A DNA stretch of 64,000 nt, taken from JAVJSD01 sp040219575. GTDB taxonomy: Bacteria > Planctomycetota > Planctomycetia > Pirellulales > Pirellulaceae. Shown here piece after piece: positions 7,007 to 15,357 of this stretch. Under the pieces are notes generated by a model that did not search any database, was not told the DNA's origin, and was given only the letters and a program-made list of their open reading frames with translations. The stretch is taken from NCBI GenBank assembly GCA_040219575.1, contig JAVJSD010000006.1, forward strand, positions 62,001 to 126,000, given 5' to 3'. Position 1 is the first letter of the stretch; every line of letters starts with the position of its first letter. The position numbers and the translations under genes are program-made.

Positions 7007-9618
7007 GACGAGGATCCTTCCTTGGTGAGAGTGTGCGTGGCGGCGGCCGCATGAAGCTTCGGCGTCGCGGACGCAAGCGGCGTCTCGTCCTCGAGCACCC
7101 AGCCGTCGGCCGTCCAGCGATGGAACTGTTCAGTTTCCAGCACTACGAGCGACAACCAGCCGTTTTCGACAAGCTCGCGAACCATTGAGTGCTTTTCGAC
7201 GATCTTCTGCACCAGGCGGCGGGGCGCCTCGATGACCACCGTCAGCCGTAGCGGCGGGTGCTGGTAGCGCTCGCCGTCGTGCACCGATTGCCAGGGGAGT
7301 CCCGTCATCAGGTCGCCGCCGTTGCCCAGCAGCACACCGAGTTGTCCCACGACGTCGTGAATCACCTTGTTGCCGCTGCCGAAGGCGCGGTTGTCCACCG
7401 CCGAGGCGAAATACTGCAGGTTGATCCAGTTGGTGACGATCATTGGCGCCGTCATAATCAGTTCCAGCACCTTCGACTCCGGATCCTTCCGGTAGTCGTA
7501 GCTGTGGAGGAACGTGCGGCCGCCCAAATCAAGGCCTGCGGTCCGGGATCGCGGGGCGACGACGAAGGCGGCGTTGCCGGCCAGCCCCCACTCGGGCCGC
7601 ACCTCCGACCAGTCGCGACTGCGGCGGAGCAAATCTTCGGCCGCAGCGCCTCCCAGTCGTTTGCCGCGCTCCAGGCGGCACCGCTCACCGGCTTCGCCCG
7701 TCCAGTTGCGGAGGTGCTCGAACTCGTCGGCGTGTGTTTCCGGCATGCTTGCGATGTCGAAGAAGCGAATCTCGTCGGTCGTCGTGTTGTGCACCGCCGG
7801 CGCGAACCACGTGTCTTCCGGGATGTCGATGCCTCGTCGCGCCAGGCCGCTGCGAACGCGCGGATCGTTGAGCAGCGCGGCGGCGACGCGGGCGTTCGGC
7901 TCTCCCGAGTGTCCCCCGCAGGCCCCGCAGTCGAGGCCCGCCTTGTACGGATTGTTGACCACCTCGGCCGCGTGCCCGCAGACGACGACGATGCGGGCGA
8001 AGCCATCGGTCAAGCCGAGGTTCCTCAGCATTCCCTCCGCCAGATCGAGTCGCTGCGCCAGCGGCAGGGGATCCTCGCCTGGCGCGTCGAGATCGGGGCC
8101 CAGCGAGAGGCGCCCGTCGGGCGGTGCGCCATCTTCATTCGCCTTCACGGAGGGGCGCGTCATCCGCAGCGAATCGGTCAGCAACTTGCCGAAGTACAAG
8201 AGCCCCAGCGACTCGACGAAGGAAAAGCAAGAGGTTGCGGAAGTTTGGAACGACTTCCAAAGCTTTCGCCAGGCGCGTTGTACGCGACGGTGACCAAGCA
8301 CCCGGGCTTGCACCAGGCCGCCAGCGCCCAGCAGTCCCTCGCGCACGCGAAAGCCCGGGGTGAGCAGCACTGGGCATTGCGCCGAGCCGTGCGCCTCGCC
8401 CAGTGGGACGTACTCCAACGGCATGCCGAAGAACCCTGCGAAGCCGAAGGTTTCCAGCTCGTCGCTGGCCGCTTCGAGGTGACGCCGCATCACCTCGGAA
8501 CGGACGTCGATGCAGAAAATCATCTGGGCGGTCTTTCGCCCGCTTGCCTGCGCCACGCCGCCTCTGTCGGCGGTAAGTGATTCGAACAGCCGCCGGCGGT
8601 AGGCGATCTCCACGGCGACCTGCAGCGTGTAACGTGCGAGCACTTCAACCGGCGGCGCCAGTTTGGTCTCTGTCGCGCTCTCGGTCGCGTCGCCGTCCAG
8701 GGGGCAAAGGCCGCCGAGCGGCGGCGCACCTTCCGTCTGCGACCGCAACAGCGCCGCATCGTACGCGAGACGAATCGCCAGCAGACCGGTCAGGTCGTCG
8801 TTCCGTAGCCCTGCCTGCTCCGCCTCGCGAACGCGGTACTTTACAAAACCGGCCCAACCGGCGATCGAGAGAAGCTGGCACAACAGGAAGCCGTGCCAAT
8901 GCTCGCGAGGAATCTCGAGCACCGCCAACAATTGCGCCGTGGCCTGCGCCGGATCGGCCGGCAGCGTGCCGACGAGCGACCGGAAGCCATGAACACCGAG
9001 TTGGTCCATCCGCCGGCTGACCTGTGCGGCCTCGCGCCACGCTTCGTACAGTGGAAGGTGCTTCCAGGGACTCGGCCAACTCGCCTGCCCCTGGTCGAAG
9101 TGGGCCGCACAGTGACGCGAGATATCGTTGAGAATGTGGCTGGTCCAGCTTCCGCCCTGTCCGTGATCGACGACTTCCGCGACGGTGCGGTAGCGCCGCT
9201 CCCCGTTGAACGTCGCGGCTTCGCCCGTCTCGATCGAATGCAGCATTTCGGCTGGATGCGTGTGGGAGTACAACTCGGGGTACTCCGCGAAACTCTGCCG
9301 GTAGGCGGCCTCCACGTCGTTCTGTGTGATCTCGCCTCGCTCGAGCAGATCGCGGAAGTAACTCGCCGGCGGCAACAACTCGCAGTCCCGCACGCCGCGA
9401 AGCCATTGCCGGGCGGCGAGGAAGCGGTGCTGCGAAAGCCCCAGCAGCGGATTCACCGCCACGTAATCTTTGAGCGGCCAGAGCGGCGGCACGACCGACT
9501 CGATGTCGGCCAGCACGGCGAGCAGGTCGTCGAATCGCTCCGCGGCTGGTCGATCGGCCAAATGCGTGGGGGAGGTATCGGCCTGAGCCGAGCTTCTCTC
9601 CGGCGCCAACTGCAACAT
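7003..9618 (-). CDS. dabA: Inorganic carbon accumulation protein DabA (DUF2309 family)
   Basis: 871 residues from the ATG at 9618, which has AGGAGAG eight bases upstream; a longer frame to 9771 would overlap the dabB end with Arg/His-rich sequence. The zinc site described for DabA can be placed: Cys369 and Asp371 (FCIDVRSE, with Arg373), then His549 (CGHAAEVVNN) and Cys564 (LDCGACGG). The His-to-Cys spacing of 15 equals that in Halothiobacillus DabA. N-terminal VPPLWPLKDYVAVNPLLG and GSGNKVIHDVVGQLGVLLGNGGDLMTGLPWQSV are family hallmarks. DabA is a peripheral protein that with DabB is proposed to hydrate CO2 one-way, driven by a cation gradient, and so accumulate bicarbonate. dabB lies 47 bases upstream and cysD overlaps downstream. 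Confidence 0.93.
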   Translation of the reverse strand: MLQLAPERSSAQADTSPTHLADRPAAERFDDLLAVLADIESVVPPLWPLKDYVAVNPLLGLSQHRFLAARQWLRGVRDCELLPPASYFRDLLERGEITQNDVEAAYRQSFAEYPELYSHTHPAEMLHSIETGEAATFNGERRYRTVAEVVDHGQGGSWTSHILNDISRHCAAHFDQGQASWPSPWKHLPLYEAWREAAQVSRRMDQLGVHGFRSLVGTLPADPAQATAQLLAVLEIPREHWHGFLLCQLLSIAGWAGFVKYRVREAEQAGLRNDDLTGLLAIRLAYDAALLRSQTEGAPPLGGLCPLDGDATESATETKLAPPVEVLARYTLQVAVEIAYRRRLFESLTADRGGVAQASGRKTAQMIFCIDVRSEVMRRHLEAASDELETFGFAGFFGMPLEYVPLGEAHGSAQCPVLLTPGFRVREGLLGAGGLVQARVLGHRRVQRAWRKLWKSFQTSATSCFSFVESLGLLYFGKLLTDSLRMTRPSVKANEDGAPPDGRLSLGPDLDAPGEDPLPLAQRLDLAEGMLRNLGLTDGFARIVVVCGHAAEVVNNPYKAGLDCGACGGHSGEPNARVAAALLNDPRVRSGLARRGIDIPEDTWFAPAVHNTTTDEIRFFDIASMPETHADEFEHLRNWTGEAGERCRLERGKRLGGAAAEDLLRRSRDWSEVRPEWGLAGNAAFVVAPRSRTAGLDLGGRTFLHSYDYRKDPESKVLELIMTAPMIVTNWINLQYFASAVDNRAFGSGNKVIHDVVGQLGVLLGNGGDLMTGLPWQSVHDGERYQHPPLRLTVVIEAPRRLVQKIVEKHSMVRELVENGWLSLVVLETEQFHRWTADGWVLEDETPLASATPKLHAAAATHTLTKEGSSS

Positions 9619-9665
9619 GTTGTCTCTCCTGATCGCGTCGAGGTGTCTTGCTTGGGTCGGCCCGG

Positions 9666-11267
9666 TCAAGGCGTGGGCGTGATGCGTCCCCACACGCGCG
9701 CCGTCAGACGTCGCGCGGGGATGTCGAAGTAAAAGCCGTTGAGTGCGTGCACATAAAGCGACCGCAGCCAAGGGGCGGCGCGGCTTCCGGAGGCGGCCTG
9801 CAGGCAGAAGACGCCGAGAAATCCAACCGCCGTCAGGCCCAGCACGGCGGCGTCGAGAGGCGACGGGGCGATCGCATGGTGTGAAACCGACGCCAGCAGC
9901 ACGCGGTCCGTGACGAGGTACGCCGTGAAGTAACTAGCGCTGACCACCGCAGCGCACACGATCGCCCGAACTGCCAGCCATCGCGAACCTGTCGCCAGGC
10001 CCTGCCAGACGAGCTGCGTGACGGCGATCACCAGCACCAGGCCCAGCACGGCCGCGCCCGGCTTCGAGGATGGATCGATCGGCAGCAGCCAGGCCGCGAC
10101 GCCGACCGCTCCCAGAGAGGCGGCCAGCGCCGCGGGCAAGGCGGCAAGCGCACGAGGTCCGTGGAGGACGCTTTGCAGGTCGGTCTTTCGCGCGGCCGCG
10201 GCGTCCAAGACGCTGCCGGAACTGAGGAACGCGTGCGCCTTGTAAAGCGAGTGCGCCACGATGTGCAGCAGCGCGGCCGAGTAGGCGCCCAGTCCGCACT
10301 GCAGCATCATGAAGCCCATCTGCGCGATGGTGGAATAGGCCAAGGAGCGTTTCACGCTCGTCTGCGTGAGCATCACCAAGCCGCCCAGCAGCGCCGTGAA
10401 CGCGCCGCCCAAAGCCAACAGATCGAGCGACAAGGGTGAGAGCGACACCAACGGGCTGAGGCGGAGGATCAAGAATCCGCCGGCGTTAATGATGCCCGCA
10501 TGCATCAGCGCCGAAACCGGCGTGGGCGTCTCCATCGTGTCGGGGAGCCAACTGTGGAACGGGAACTGGGCGGATTTCGTCATCGCCCCGAAGACGAACA
10601 GCATCCCGATGAGCGGAACCAGTGGGCTGGCGTCCGCCGGCGTCTCTTGCAGCGCCGCCGAGGCCGCGAAGACCTCGCCGTAGTCGAAACTGCCGAAGCA
10701 ATGCCACGTCAGCGCCAACGCCGCGAGCAGCATGGCGTCTCCCAGTCGGCTGATGAGGAACTTCTTCCGCGCCGCCCACACCGCCCAGGGGCGGTCGGCG
10801 TAGTGCGTGAGCAATTGATGGAGGCCGAGACTGGTCAGCATCCAGGCGGCGGTGAACATCACCAGATTGCGAGAAACGACCAGCGAGAGAACGGCCCCCA
10901 GCGTGAACAGCATCCAGCGGAGAAACCGGCCCTGGGTGGGTTCACCGTCGAGGTATCGAACCGAGTAGCGGGCGATGATCAGGCCGATGAAGTTGATCAG
11001 CACCAGCATCACGGCCGAGAGGCTGTCGAAGTAGACGCCCAAGTTGAGCGGAACTGGGCACTCGAGGGTCAGCAGCGCGGCGTCGAGAGGCCCGTGGACG
11101 ACGAGCGAGACGGCGGCGGCCGCCGACAGCGCGAGGGCGACGGCGGTCGAAAGCAGCGTCCATCGCCGCATCCATCTCGTATGCCGGTTGGCCCAGCGGC
11201 TGGAAATCAGCCCTCCGGCCATCAGCAGAACGGGCGGAGCGGCGACCAGCAGGCAGTAGCCCGACAT
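9666..11267 (-). CDS. dabB: Inorganic carbon accumulation membrane subunit DabB (NuoL/MrpA-like)
   Basis: 533 residues from the ATG at 11267 (MSGYCLLVAAPPVLLMAGG), preceded by GAGGAG seven bases upstream. About a dozen hydrophobic helices are visible. The proton-antiporter core is recognisable: WMLTSLGLHQLLTHY, then TKSAQFPFHSWLPDTMETPTPVSALMHAGIINAGGFL and STIAQMGFMMLQCGLGAYSAALLHIVAHSLYKAHAFLSSG, including the Lys and His residues typical of NuoL-type channels. Without other Nuo or Mrp genes, and with dabA next door, this is the membrane half of a DAB complex, not a complex I subunit. It is the first gene of the run and has its own promoter at 11322-11350. Confidence 0.92.
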   Translation of the reverse strand: MSGYCLLVAAPPVLLMAGGLISSRWANRHTRWMRRWTLLSTAVALALSAAAAVSLVVHGPLDAALLTLECPVPLNLGVYFDSLSAVMLVLINFIGLIIARYSVRYLDGEPTQGRFLRWMLFTLGAVLSLVVSRNLVMFTAAWMLTSLGLHQLLTHYADRPWAVWAARKKFLISRLGDAMLLAALALTWHCFGSFDYGEVFAASAALQETPADASPLVPLIGMLFVFGAMTKSAQFPFHSWLPDTMETPTPVSALMHAGIINAGGFLILRLSPLVSLSPLSLDLLALGGAFTALLGGLVMLTQTSVKRSLAYSTIAQMGFMMLQCGLGAYSAALLHIVAHSLYKAHAFLSSGSVLDAAAARKTDLQSVLHGPRALAALPAALAASLGAVGVAAWLLPIDPSSKPGAAVLGLVLVIAVTQLVWQGLATGSRWLAVRAIVCAAVVSASYFTAYLVTDRVLLASVSHHAIAPSPLDAAVLGLTAVGFLGVFCLQAASGSRAAPWLRSLYVHALNGFYFDIPARRLTARVWGRITPTP

Positions 11268-11313
11268 GACAAGTCTCCTCGTGCGTGCGCGGAAGCCGCC
11301 TTTGCGGCCCAGA

Positions 11314-11350
11314 TATCGCGAATAGTAAAACACGATACTAATTTCGTCAA
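11314..11350 (-). promoter_or_regulatory. Promoter of the dabB run with overlapping inverted repeat (putative operator)
   Basis: Read on the minus strand, TTGACG (11350-11345), a 17-base spacer and TACTAT (11327-11322) form a good sigma-70-type promoter 55 bases before the dabB ATG. An inverted repeat TATCG-N14-CGATA (11337-11333 and 11318-11314) straddles the -10 box and the predicted start of transcription. That is a classic position for a repressor site. The obvious candidate to bind it is the divergently encoded winged-helix protein at 11554. The promoter is read from sequence; the repressor link is inferred. Confidence 0.55.
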
Positions 11351-11553
11351 TTGCACGTCGGCATTATTTTCGGCGATTCCCGCCGGGCGACTTGAGGCCG
11401 GTTCCCGGCCGCCGCCGGCCGAGGACAATCTTGTCACGATTGAAAAGTCGTAATTGGCTGCTAGACTTGAGGTTATGCGCGGCAGACTGGCGGCTTGCGC
11501 TTTTCCCCTTTTGCCGAGAAGGGCGTCCACGGCGCCCGGGACAGGTCGTCTCA

Positions 11554-11946
11554 ATGAAGAAGAAAACGGTTCGGCGAGGCTCGTCCTCCCGGGGCGTCAA
11601 GCGATCTCTGCAGCCACGAGCAAAAAAGGCGGCGGACGCTCCCCCTGATGCGGACCCGCGAGAGCCGGTTGCGGCCCGCTGGACGTTCCTGACCAACCAC
11701 TCGCACGTGCTGATCGTGCTCTGGCGCCACCCCTCGATGGTGCTGCGGGAGGTCGCCGCCCGCGTCGGCATCACGGAACGGGCGGTTCAGCGGATCATCG
11801 CAGACCTGGAGGAAGAAGGGTTCATCGAGCGCGAGAAGATCGGCCGGCAGAATCACTATCGGATTCTCACCGACCAGCCGCTCCGCCATCCTATCGAGGC
11901 ACACCGCACCATCGGCGATCTGCTCGCGATGGTCCACGAACCCTGA
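11554..11946 (+). CDS. Small winged helix-turn-helix transcriptional regulator
   Basis: 130 residues from the ATG at 11554; upstream codons in frame give basic, unconserved sequence. A Lys/Arg-rich N-terminal tail of about 45 residues precedes a MarR/ArsR-like winged helix: TFLTNHSHVLIVLWRHPSMVL, the recognition helix ITERAVQRIIADLEEEG, then the wing FIEREKIGRQNHYRI. It has no ligand-sensing Cys pair. It is divergent from dabB, with about 290 bases between the two starts, and a weak promoter (TTGAAA 11440, TAGACT 11462) precedes it. Control of the dabB run is inferred from position and from the inverted repeat in that promoter. It converges with the hibernation-factor gene, whose stop is 55 bases away. 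Confidence 0.75.
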   Translation: MKKKTVRRGSSSRGVKRSLQPRAKKAADAPPDADPREPVAARWTFLTNHSHVLIVLWRHPSMVLREVAARVGITERAVQRIIADLEEEGFIEREKIGRQNHYRILTDQPLRHPIEAHRTIGDLLAMVHEP

Positions 11947-12000
11947 TCCGCAACGACTGTCCCGTCTGCGTGGAGTTGGCGAAATCGCGGGTGCGTCTCG

Positions 12001-12351
12001 TTACGGGGTTTCGACCATCGCGATTGGATGACTTCGTCGGTATTGGCGCCTGCGGTTTCGCTTGCTCAGCACGCGCGTTACTCCTCGAGCCGCCCGATCG
12101 AGTGCGCCGGCCACCGCTTCCGCAACCGATTCCGCCGTTGCTGAGACGACGATGGGGGCGTGGCGGTCCATGGTGATGCTCACCCGACACTGTGTGTCGA
12201 CGCCTCCACGGGGGCCGTTCAGGTCTTCCACAGTGATTCGGACGCAGCGAACCACATCCGCGAATCGACTGAGCTGGAAGGCCGCCATTCGCTCGGCGGA
12301 TGCCCGAATCTCAGTCGGAAAGGGGCGGCGGACGGTGCAGCTGATTTTCAT
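12001..12351 (-). CDS. HPF/RaiA-type ribosome-associated (hibernation) protein
   Basis: 116 residues from the ATG at 12351 (MKISCTVRRPFPTEIRAS). The beta-alpha-beta-beta-beta-alpha pattern of HPF/RaiA is visible: an N-terminal strand, the helix ASAERMAAFQLSRFADVV, strands VRCVRITVEDLNGPRGG, TQCRVSITM and IVVSATAESVAEAV, and a C-terminal helix with a basic tail (RVLSKRNRRRQYRR). Such proteins bind the decoding site of idle 30S subunits. It is the short type without the dimerising C-terminal domain. It runs divergently from the PP2C phosphatase, 112 bases between starts. The pairing suggests a stress or stationary-phase setting. Longer frames upstream are not conserved. Confidence 0.7.
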   Translation of the reverse strand: MKISCTVRRPFPTEIRASAERMAAFQLSRFADVVRCVRITVEDLNGPRGGVDTQCRVSITMDRHAPIVVSATAESVAEAVAGALDRAARGVTRVLSKRNRRRQYRRSHPIAMVETP

Positions 12352-12463
12352 CAAATGGATCTCCGAGTGGTTGCAGGGCCATTCCCTTTCGCATGCACAA
12401 CTGTACCCGGTGGTCGCGTTGCTGGTACCACGAAATCCGGTCCAGGAGGTATCGGTTAATTCG

Positions 12464-13903
12464 ATGAGCGCAGAATCTGCGTCCACGACGATCAAGGTCG
12501 TGTGGATTCTGTTTGCGGACGATGCCGACAAGCAACAAGGACTCGTGGAAGAAGCGGCCACAATCGGAGAGGCGCTTCATGCACTGGCGGAGCGGGGCGA
12601 TCCGCAGGAAACCGGCAGTTCCTTCCTGGAAGCTGTGCAAACGCATCTCCAGGCGGCGCAGCAAGGCGACTATATCATCCTGGCTTCCCTCTCGACCGGC
12701 GAGACGCTCAGTTCCAAGTCCGAGCAGACGGAGAGCTGGCTCTCGACCGCGCAGCGGGCCCAGTCTGAAGCACAGCGAAGTGCACGACACGTCGACGGAA
12801 CTCGATGGATCGTGGGAGCGTTTGAGCGCCCCGACTTGGCTGTCTACGTGTTAGAGAATCTTGACCAGCTGACACTCAACATTCATGCCGATCTCGCTCG
12901 CCGCCTGGGAATCTTAGCCGCGATCGTCCTGCTGGTCACGCTGGTGATCGACATGACGGTCTTCCGTGCAATCGTCCGTCCCACCGAACGGCTCGCGTAC
13001 GAGGTCCGCAGGATGGCGGGCGGGCAGTTGGATCAGCCGGTCGCTGGGGATAGTCGCGTTCGAGAATTGGACATGCTCTCCCGCTCGCTGGAGGAACTGC
13101 GCGCGAGACTGGCCGCCGCGGAGGCGGAGCGAACTCGGCAACTGGAGAAGGCCCGAGCGATTCAGCACAACCTGCTTCCGGCGGAGGTCCAGGGCGGCGA
13201 GATTATCACGGCCCACTGCTTCTCTCCTGCCGAGACGGTGGGAGGCGACTATTTCGACGTCGTCAAATTGCACGACGGCGATTGGCTGTTCGTCATGGCC
13301 GACGTCGTGGGACACGGCGTTCCCGCGGCGATGACCGCCTCGAAGCTAAAGACCATTCTGCTTCAGGCGGTCGACCGCGAGGTGCCCAAGGAGGAATTGG
13401 GACAGTTTGTCGCCACATGGCTGAGAAAGGTGAGCCTGCCGACGGACTTCGTGACAGCGGCGTTCGTCAAGACGGATCTCCGCAACGACTGTCTCATCTA
13501 CATCAACGCGGGACACGTACCTCCGCTGCTCGTGCACGCGGGAGACGTGGTCGAGTCGTTGGACTCCACCGGGCCGCTGATGCTGGGCTACAGCGACATG
13601 GACGGGTGGGAATTCCAGCGGAGACGCTTCTTGCCCGGCGACCGATTGTTGATGCTCACGGACGGAATCATCGAATCTCCGGCAGTCGTCGATGGCGACG
13701 ATCGGATCGGCCGGCCGTTGGATGAAGGCGCAGGGCAGTTTGGGCGGTCCCGCGTCATTCAACATCTACAGCAAACGCGTAGCCTGCCGCTGCGGCAAGT
13801 ACCGGATTCCCTACTCGGAGAGCTAAAGCGGTGCAGCGGAAACGCGCCGCAGGAGGATGACATTACGGCCCTCTTCGTCGAGCGCTGCGATGAGGGCCGG
13901 TGA
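12464..13903 (+). CDS. Membrane-anchored PP2C-type serine phosphatase (RsbU/SpoIIE family) with HAMP domain
   Basis: 479 residues from the ATG at 12464. Residues 10-145 look like an extracytoplasmic sensor; a membrane helix lies at about 149-170 (LGILAAIVLLVTLVIDMTV), then a HAMP domain to about 220, a short coiled coil, and the phosphatase at 245-478. Metal-binding signatures are GGDYFDVV, MADVVGHGVPAAM, MLTDGIIES and EDDITALFV. Such enzymes dephosphorylate anti-sigma-factor antagonists in partner switching; no partner gene is adjacent. Odd points: AGGAGG lies 14 bases before the ATG, too far for an ideal site, and the usual N-terminal membrane helix is absent. The true N-terminus may therefore differ or be damaged. 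Extending the frame upstream to 12062 would run antisense through the hibernation-factor gene. Confidence 0.8.
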   Translation: MSAESASTTIKVVWILFADDADKQQGLVEEAATIGEALHALAERGDPQETGSSFLEAVQTHLQAAQQGDYIILASLSTGETLSSKSEQTESWLSTAQRAQSEAQRSARHVDGTRWIVGAFERPDLAVYVLENLDQLTLNIHADLARRLGILAAIVLLVTLVIDMTVFRAIVRPTERLAYEVRRMAGGQLDQPVAGDSRVRELDMLSRSLEELRARLAAAEAERTRQLEKARAIQHNLLPAEVQGGEIITAHCFSPAETVGGDYFDVVKLHDGDWLFVMADVVGHGVPAAMTASKLKTILLQAVDREVPKEELGQFVATWLRKVSLPTDFVTAAFVKTDLRNDCLIYINAGHVPPLLVHAGDVVESLDSTGPLMLGYSDMDGWEFQRRRFLPGDRLLMLTDGIIESPAVVDGDDRIGRPLDEGAGQFGRSRVIQHLQQTRSLPLRQVPDSLLGELKRCSGNAPQEDDITALFVERCDEGR

Positions 13904-14208
13904 ACGACACACGCCATTGCATCCGCTTTCTCGAGTCGACAAGCGGCGTTTATCTGTTTGTTTGATCCGACGCTCCGCGCTAGAAAGCATCGTCGCCTCA
14001 AACTTGGCCGGCACCGCTTTCCCAGTCGCCGACGAACACCGATTGCACCCGTTGGAGAAAAGCGATGCTACAGGTTGACGTCCCATACATGACGGAACTT
14101 GGTGCTGTGGGTGCTCGGAGCGCCTCGTCGAAATGCGCGCGACAAGAAAGCGTCGATCAGCACAGCGGCTGCTCGTCACCTGTCTGACTCGCTTAGTGGA
14201 GCGGCGCC
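13904..14208 (+). other. Intergenic region, no supported gene
   Basis: This 305-base gap lies between the phosphatase and the stress protein. A 40-codon frame (14065-14187, MLQVDVPYMTELGAVG) has GGAGA upstream but no recognisable composition or family, so I do not call it. No hairpin terminator or clear promoter was seen. Confidence 0.4.
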
Positions 14209-15153
14209 ATGCAAAGGTTCGAGAAGATTCTGCTCTACGGCCGCTCGGCCGGACCGCAAGACCCCGCATTGTTGCAAGCCGCGGAACTGGCCCAGGCTTG
14301 CGATGCTCGGGTCGAGTTGGTTGATGTCGTGGAGGAATTGCCTTCCTACATGCATCGATTGTCACCGCCGACCTGGGATGTCGCCGGACATGTGGTCGCC
14401 GATCGTGAGGCGCACCTCAGGCGTGCCGCCGGCGCACTGCGCCGACGCGGTCTGGAAGCCACGGTGGAGATCCTCCGCGGCAATCCGGCGATCGCGATCA
14501 CGCGTCATGTGCTGGCAGGCGGACACGACCTGTTGCTGAAGACGGTTCGGCCTGAACCGGCCGAGCAACGCCTCCCGTTCGGCACACTCGCCAAGCGACT
14601 CCTGCGGATCTGCCCTTGTCCCGTCTGGATCGTGCAACCGCGACCGTCCGTTCGACTGAGGCGGATCGTGGCCGCCATTGATCCCGACCAGGAGGATCGC
14701 CAGAAGACGGATTTGCATCGTCGGATCTTTGAGATCGCCGCCTCGCTGGCAAAGCAAGAAGATGCCCAGTTGCACGTCCTCCACACCTGGTCCGTTTTCG
14801 GAGAGACGCTGCTGCGAGGCCGGGTTTCTCCCGACAAGATCGCTCAGTATGTGGTTGACTGCGAGACCGCCGCACGGCTGCGACTTGAGCGGTTTCTCAC
14901 TCAATTCGACCACCCTCTCCCTTCCGCAAAACCCCACTTGGTGAGAGGAGACGCCGAGGAGGCGATCAATCGTTTAGTCCGCCAGCACGACCTGGATCTC
15001 GTCGTGATGGGGGCGGTTTGCCGCACCGGAATCGTCAGGCCGTTGATCGGCAATACCGCCGAAGAAGTTCTCCGGCATATCGCCAGCTCGGTGTTGGCGG
15101 TAAAACCCGAGAGCTTTCAGTCTCCCGTAGCCGCCGGCTTCGCTGCTCAATAG
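14209..15153 (+). CDS. Tandem universal stress protein (UspE-like)
   Basis: 314 residues with two UspA domains. The first (about 1-145) starts FEKILLYGRSAG and ends ICPCPVWIVQPR; the second (about 150-305) starts LRRIVAAIDPDQED, passes through DLDLVVMGAVCRTGIV and ends IGNTAEEVLRHIASSVLAVKP. The second domain keeps the G-x2-G-x9-G-S/T-like nucleotide loop (GAVCRTGIVRPLIGNTAE); the first is more divergent. Double Usp proteins of the UspE type help survival under stress. Its neighbours are a ribosome hibernation factor and a partner-switching phosphatase, consistent with a stress group. Confidence 0.88.
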   Translation: MQRFEKILLYGRSAGPQDPALLQAAELAQACDARVELVDVVEELPSYMHRLSPPTWDVAGHVVADREAHLRRAAGALRRRGLEATVEILRGNPAIAITRHVLAGGHDLLLKTVRPEPAEQRLPFGTLAKRLLRICPCPVWIVQPRPSVRLRRIVAAIDPDQEDRQKTDLHRRIFEIAASLAKQEDAQLHVLHTWSVFGETLLRGRVSPDKIAQYVVDCETAARLRLERFLTQFDHPLPSAKPHLVRGDAEEAINRLVRQHDLDLVVMGAVCRTGIVRPLIGNTAEEVLRHIASSVLAVKPESFQSPVAAGFAAQ

Positions 15154-15235
15154 CTTGTTGCTCTCAGGCGACAATCAGCAGACGATGCGTCTTTGAGGTC
15201 CCTCCCGGATTCGCGGCCCGCGGCTCGTTCGGGAA

Positions 15236-15264
15236 TTGACGACATCAGTGTCGCGTTATACACT
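15236..15264 (+). promoter_or_regulatory. Putative promoter upstream of the PEPCK-like gene
   Basis: TTGACG at 15236-15241 with TACACT at 15259-15264 gives a 17-base spacer (or TATACA at 15257 with 15). It leaves a 5' leader of nearly 90 bases before the ATG at 15358. It is a pattern match only. Confidence 0.35.
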
Positions 15265-15357
15265 TCGGGCGAGCCGCGATTGGGAAGCACGACATCGAGT
15301 TTGTGCTGCGCGGTTGCAGGAAACCCTCCTGGTCGGCGGATCCGAAAGGCGTAACCG

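Noticed and set aside
9666..11267. Reading dabB as a complex I subunit NuoL or an Mrp antiporter subunit
   Set aside because: No other nuo or mrp genes are near, and DabA (DUF2309 with the full zinc site) is the next gene, which defines the DAB complex.
12062..12463. An upstream extension of the PP2C phosphatase gene
   Set aside because: It runs antisense through the HPF/RaiA-type gene, whose fold pattern is convincing, and has no domain of its own.
14065..14187. A 40-codon frame MLQVDVPYMTELG upstream of the Usp gene
   Set aside because: It has a fair ribosome site but no recognisable composition and its second half is low-information; evidence is too weak for a gene call.
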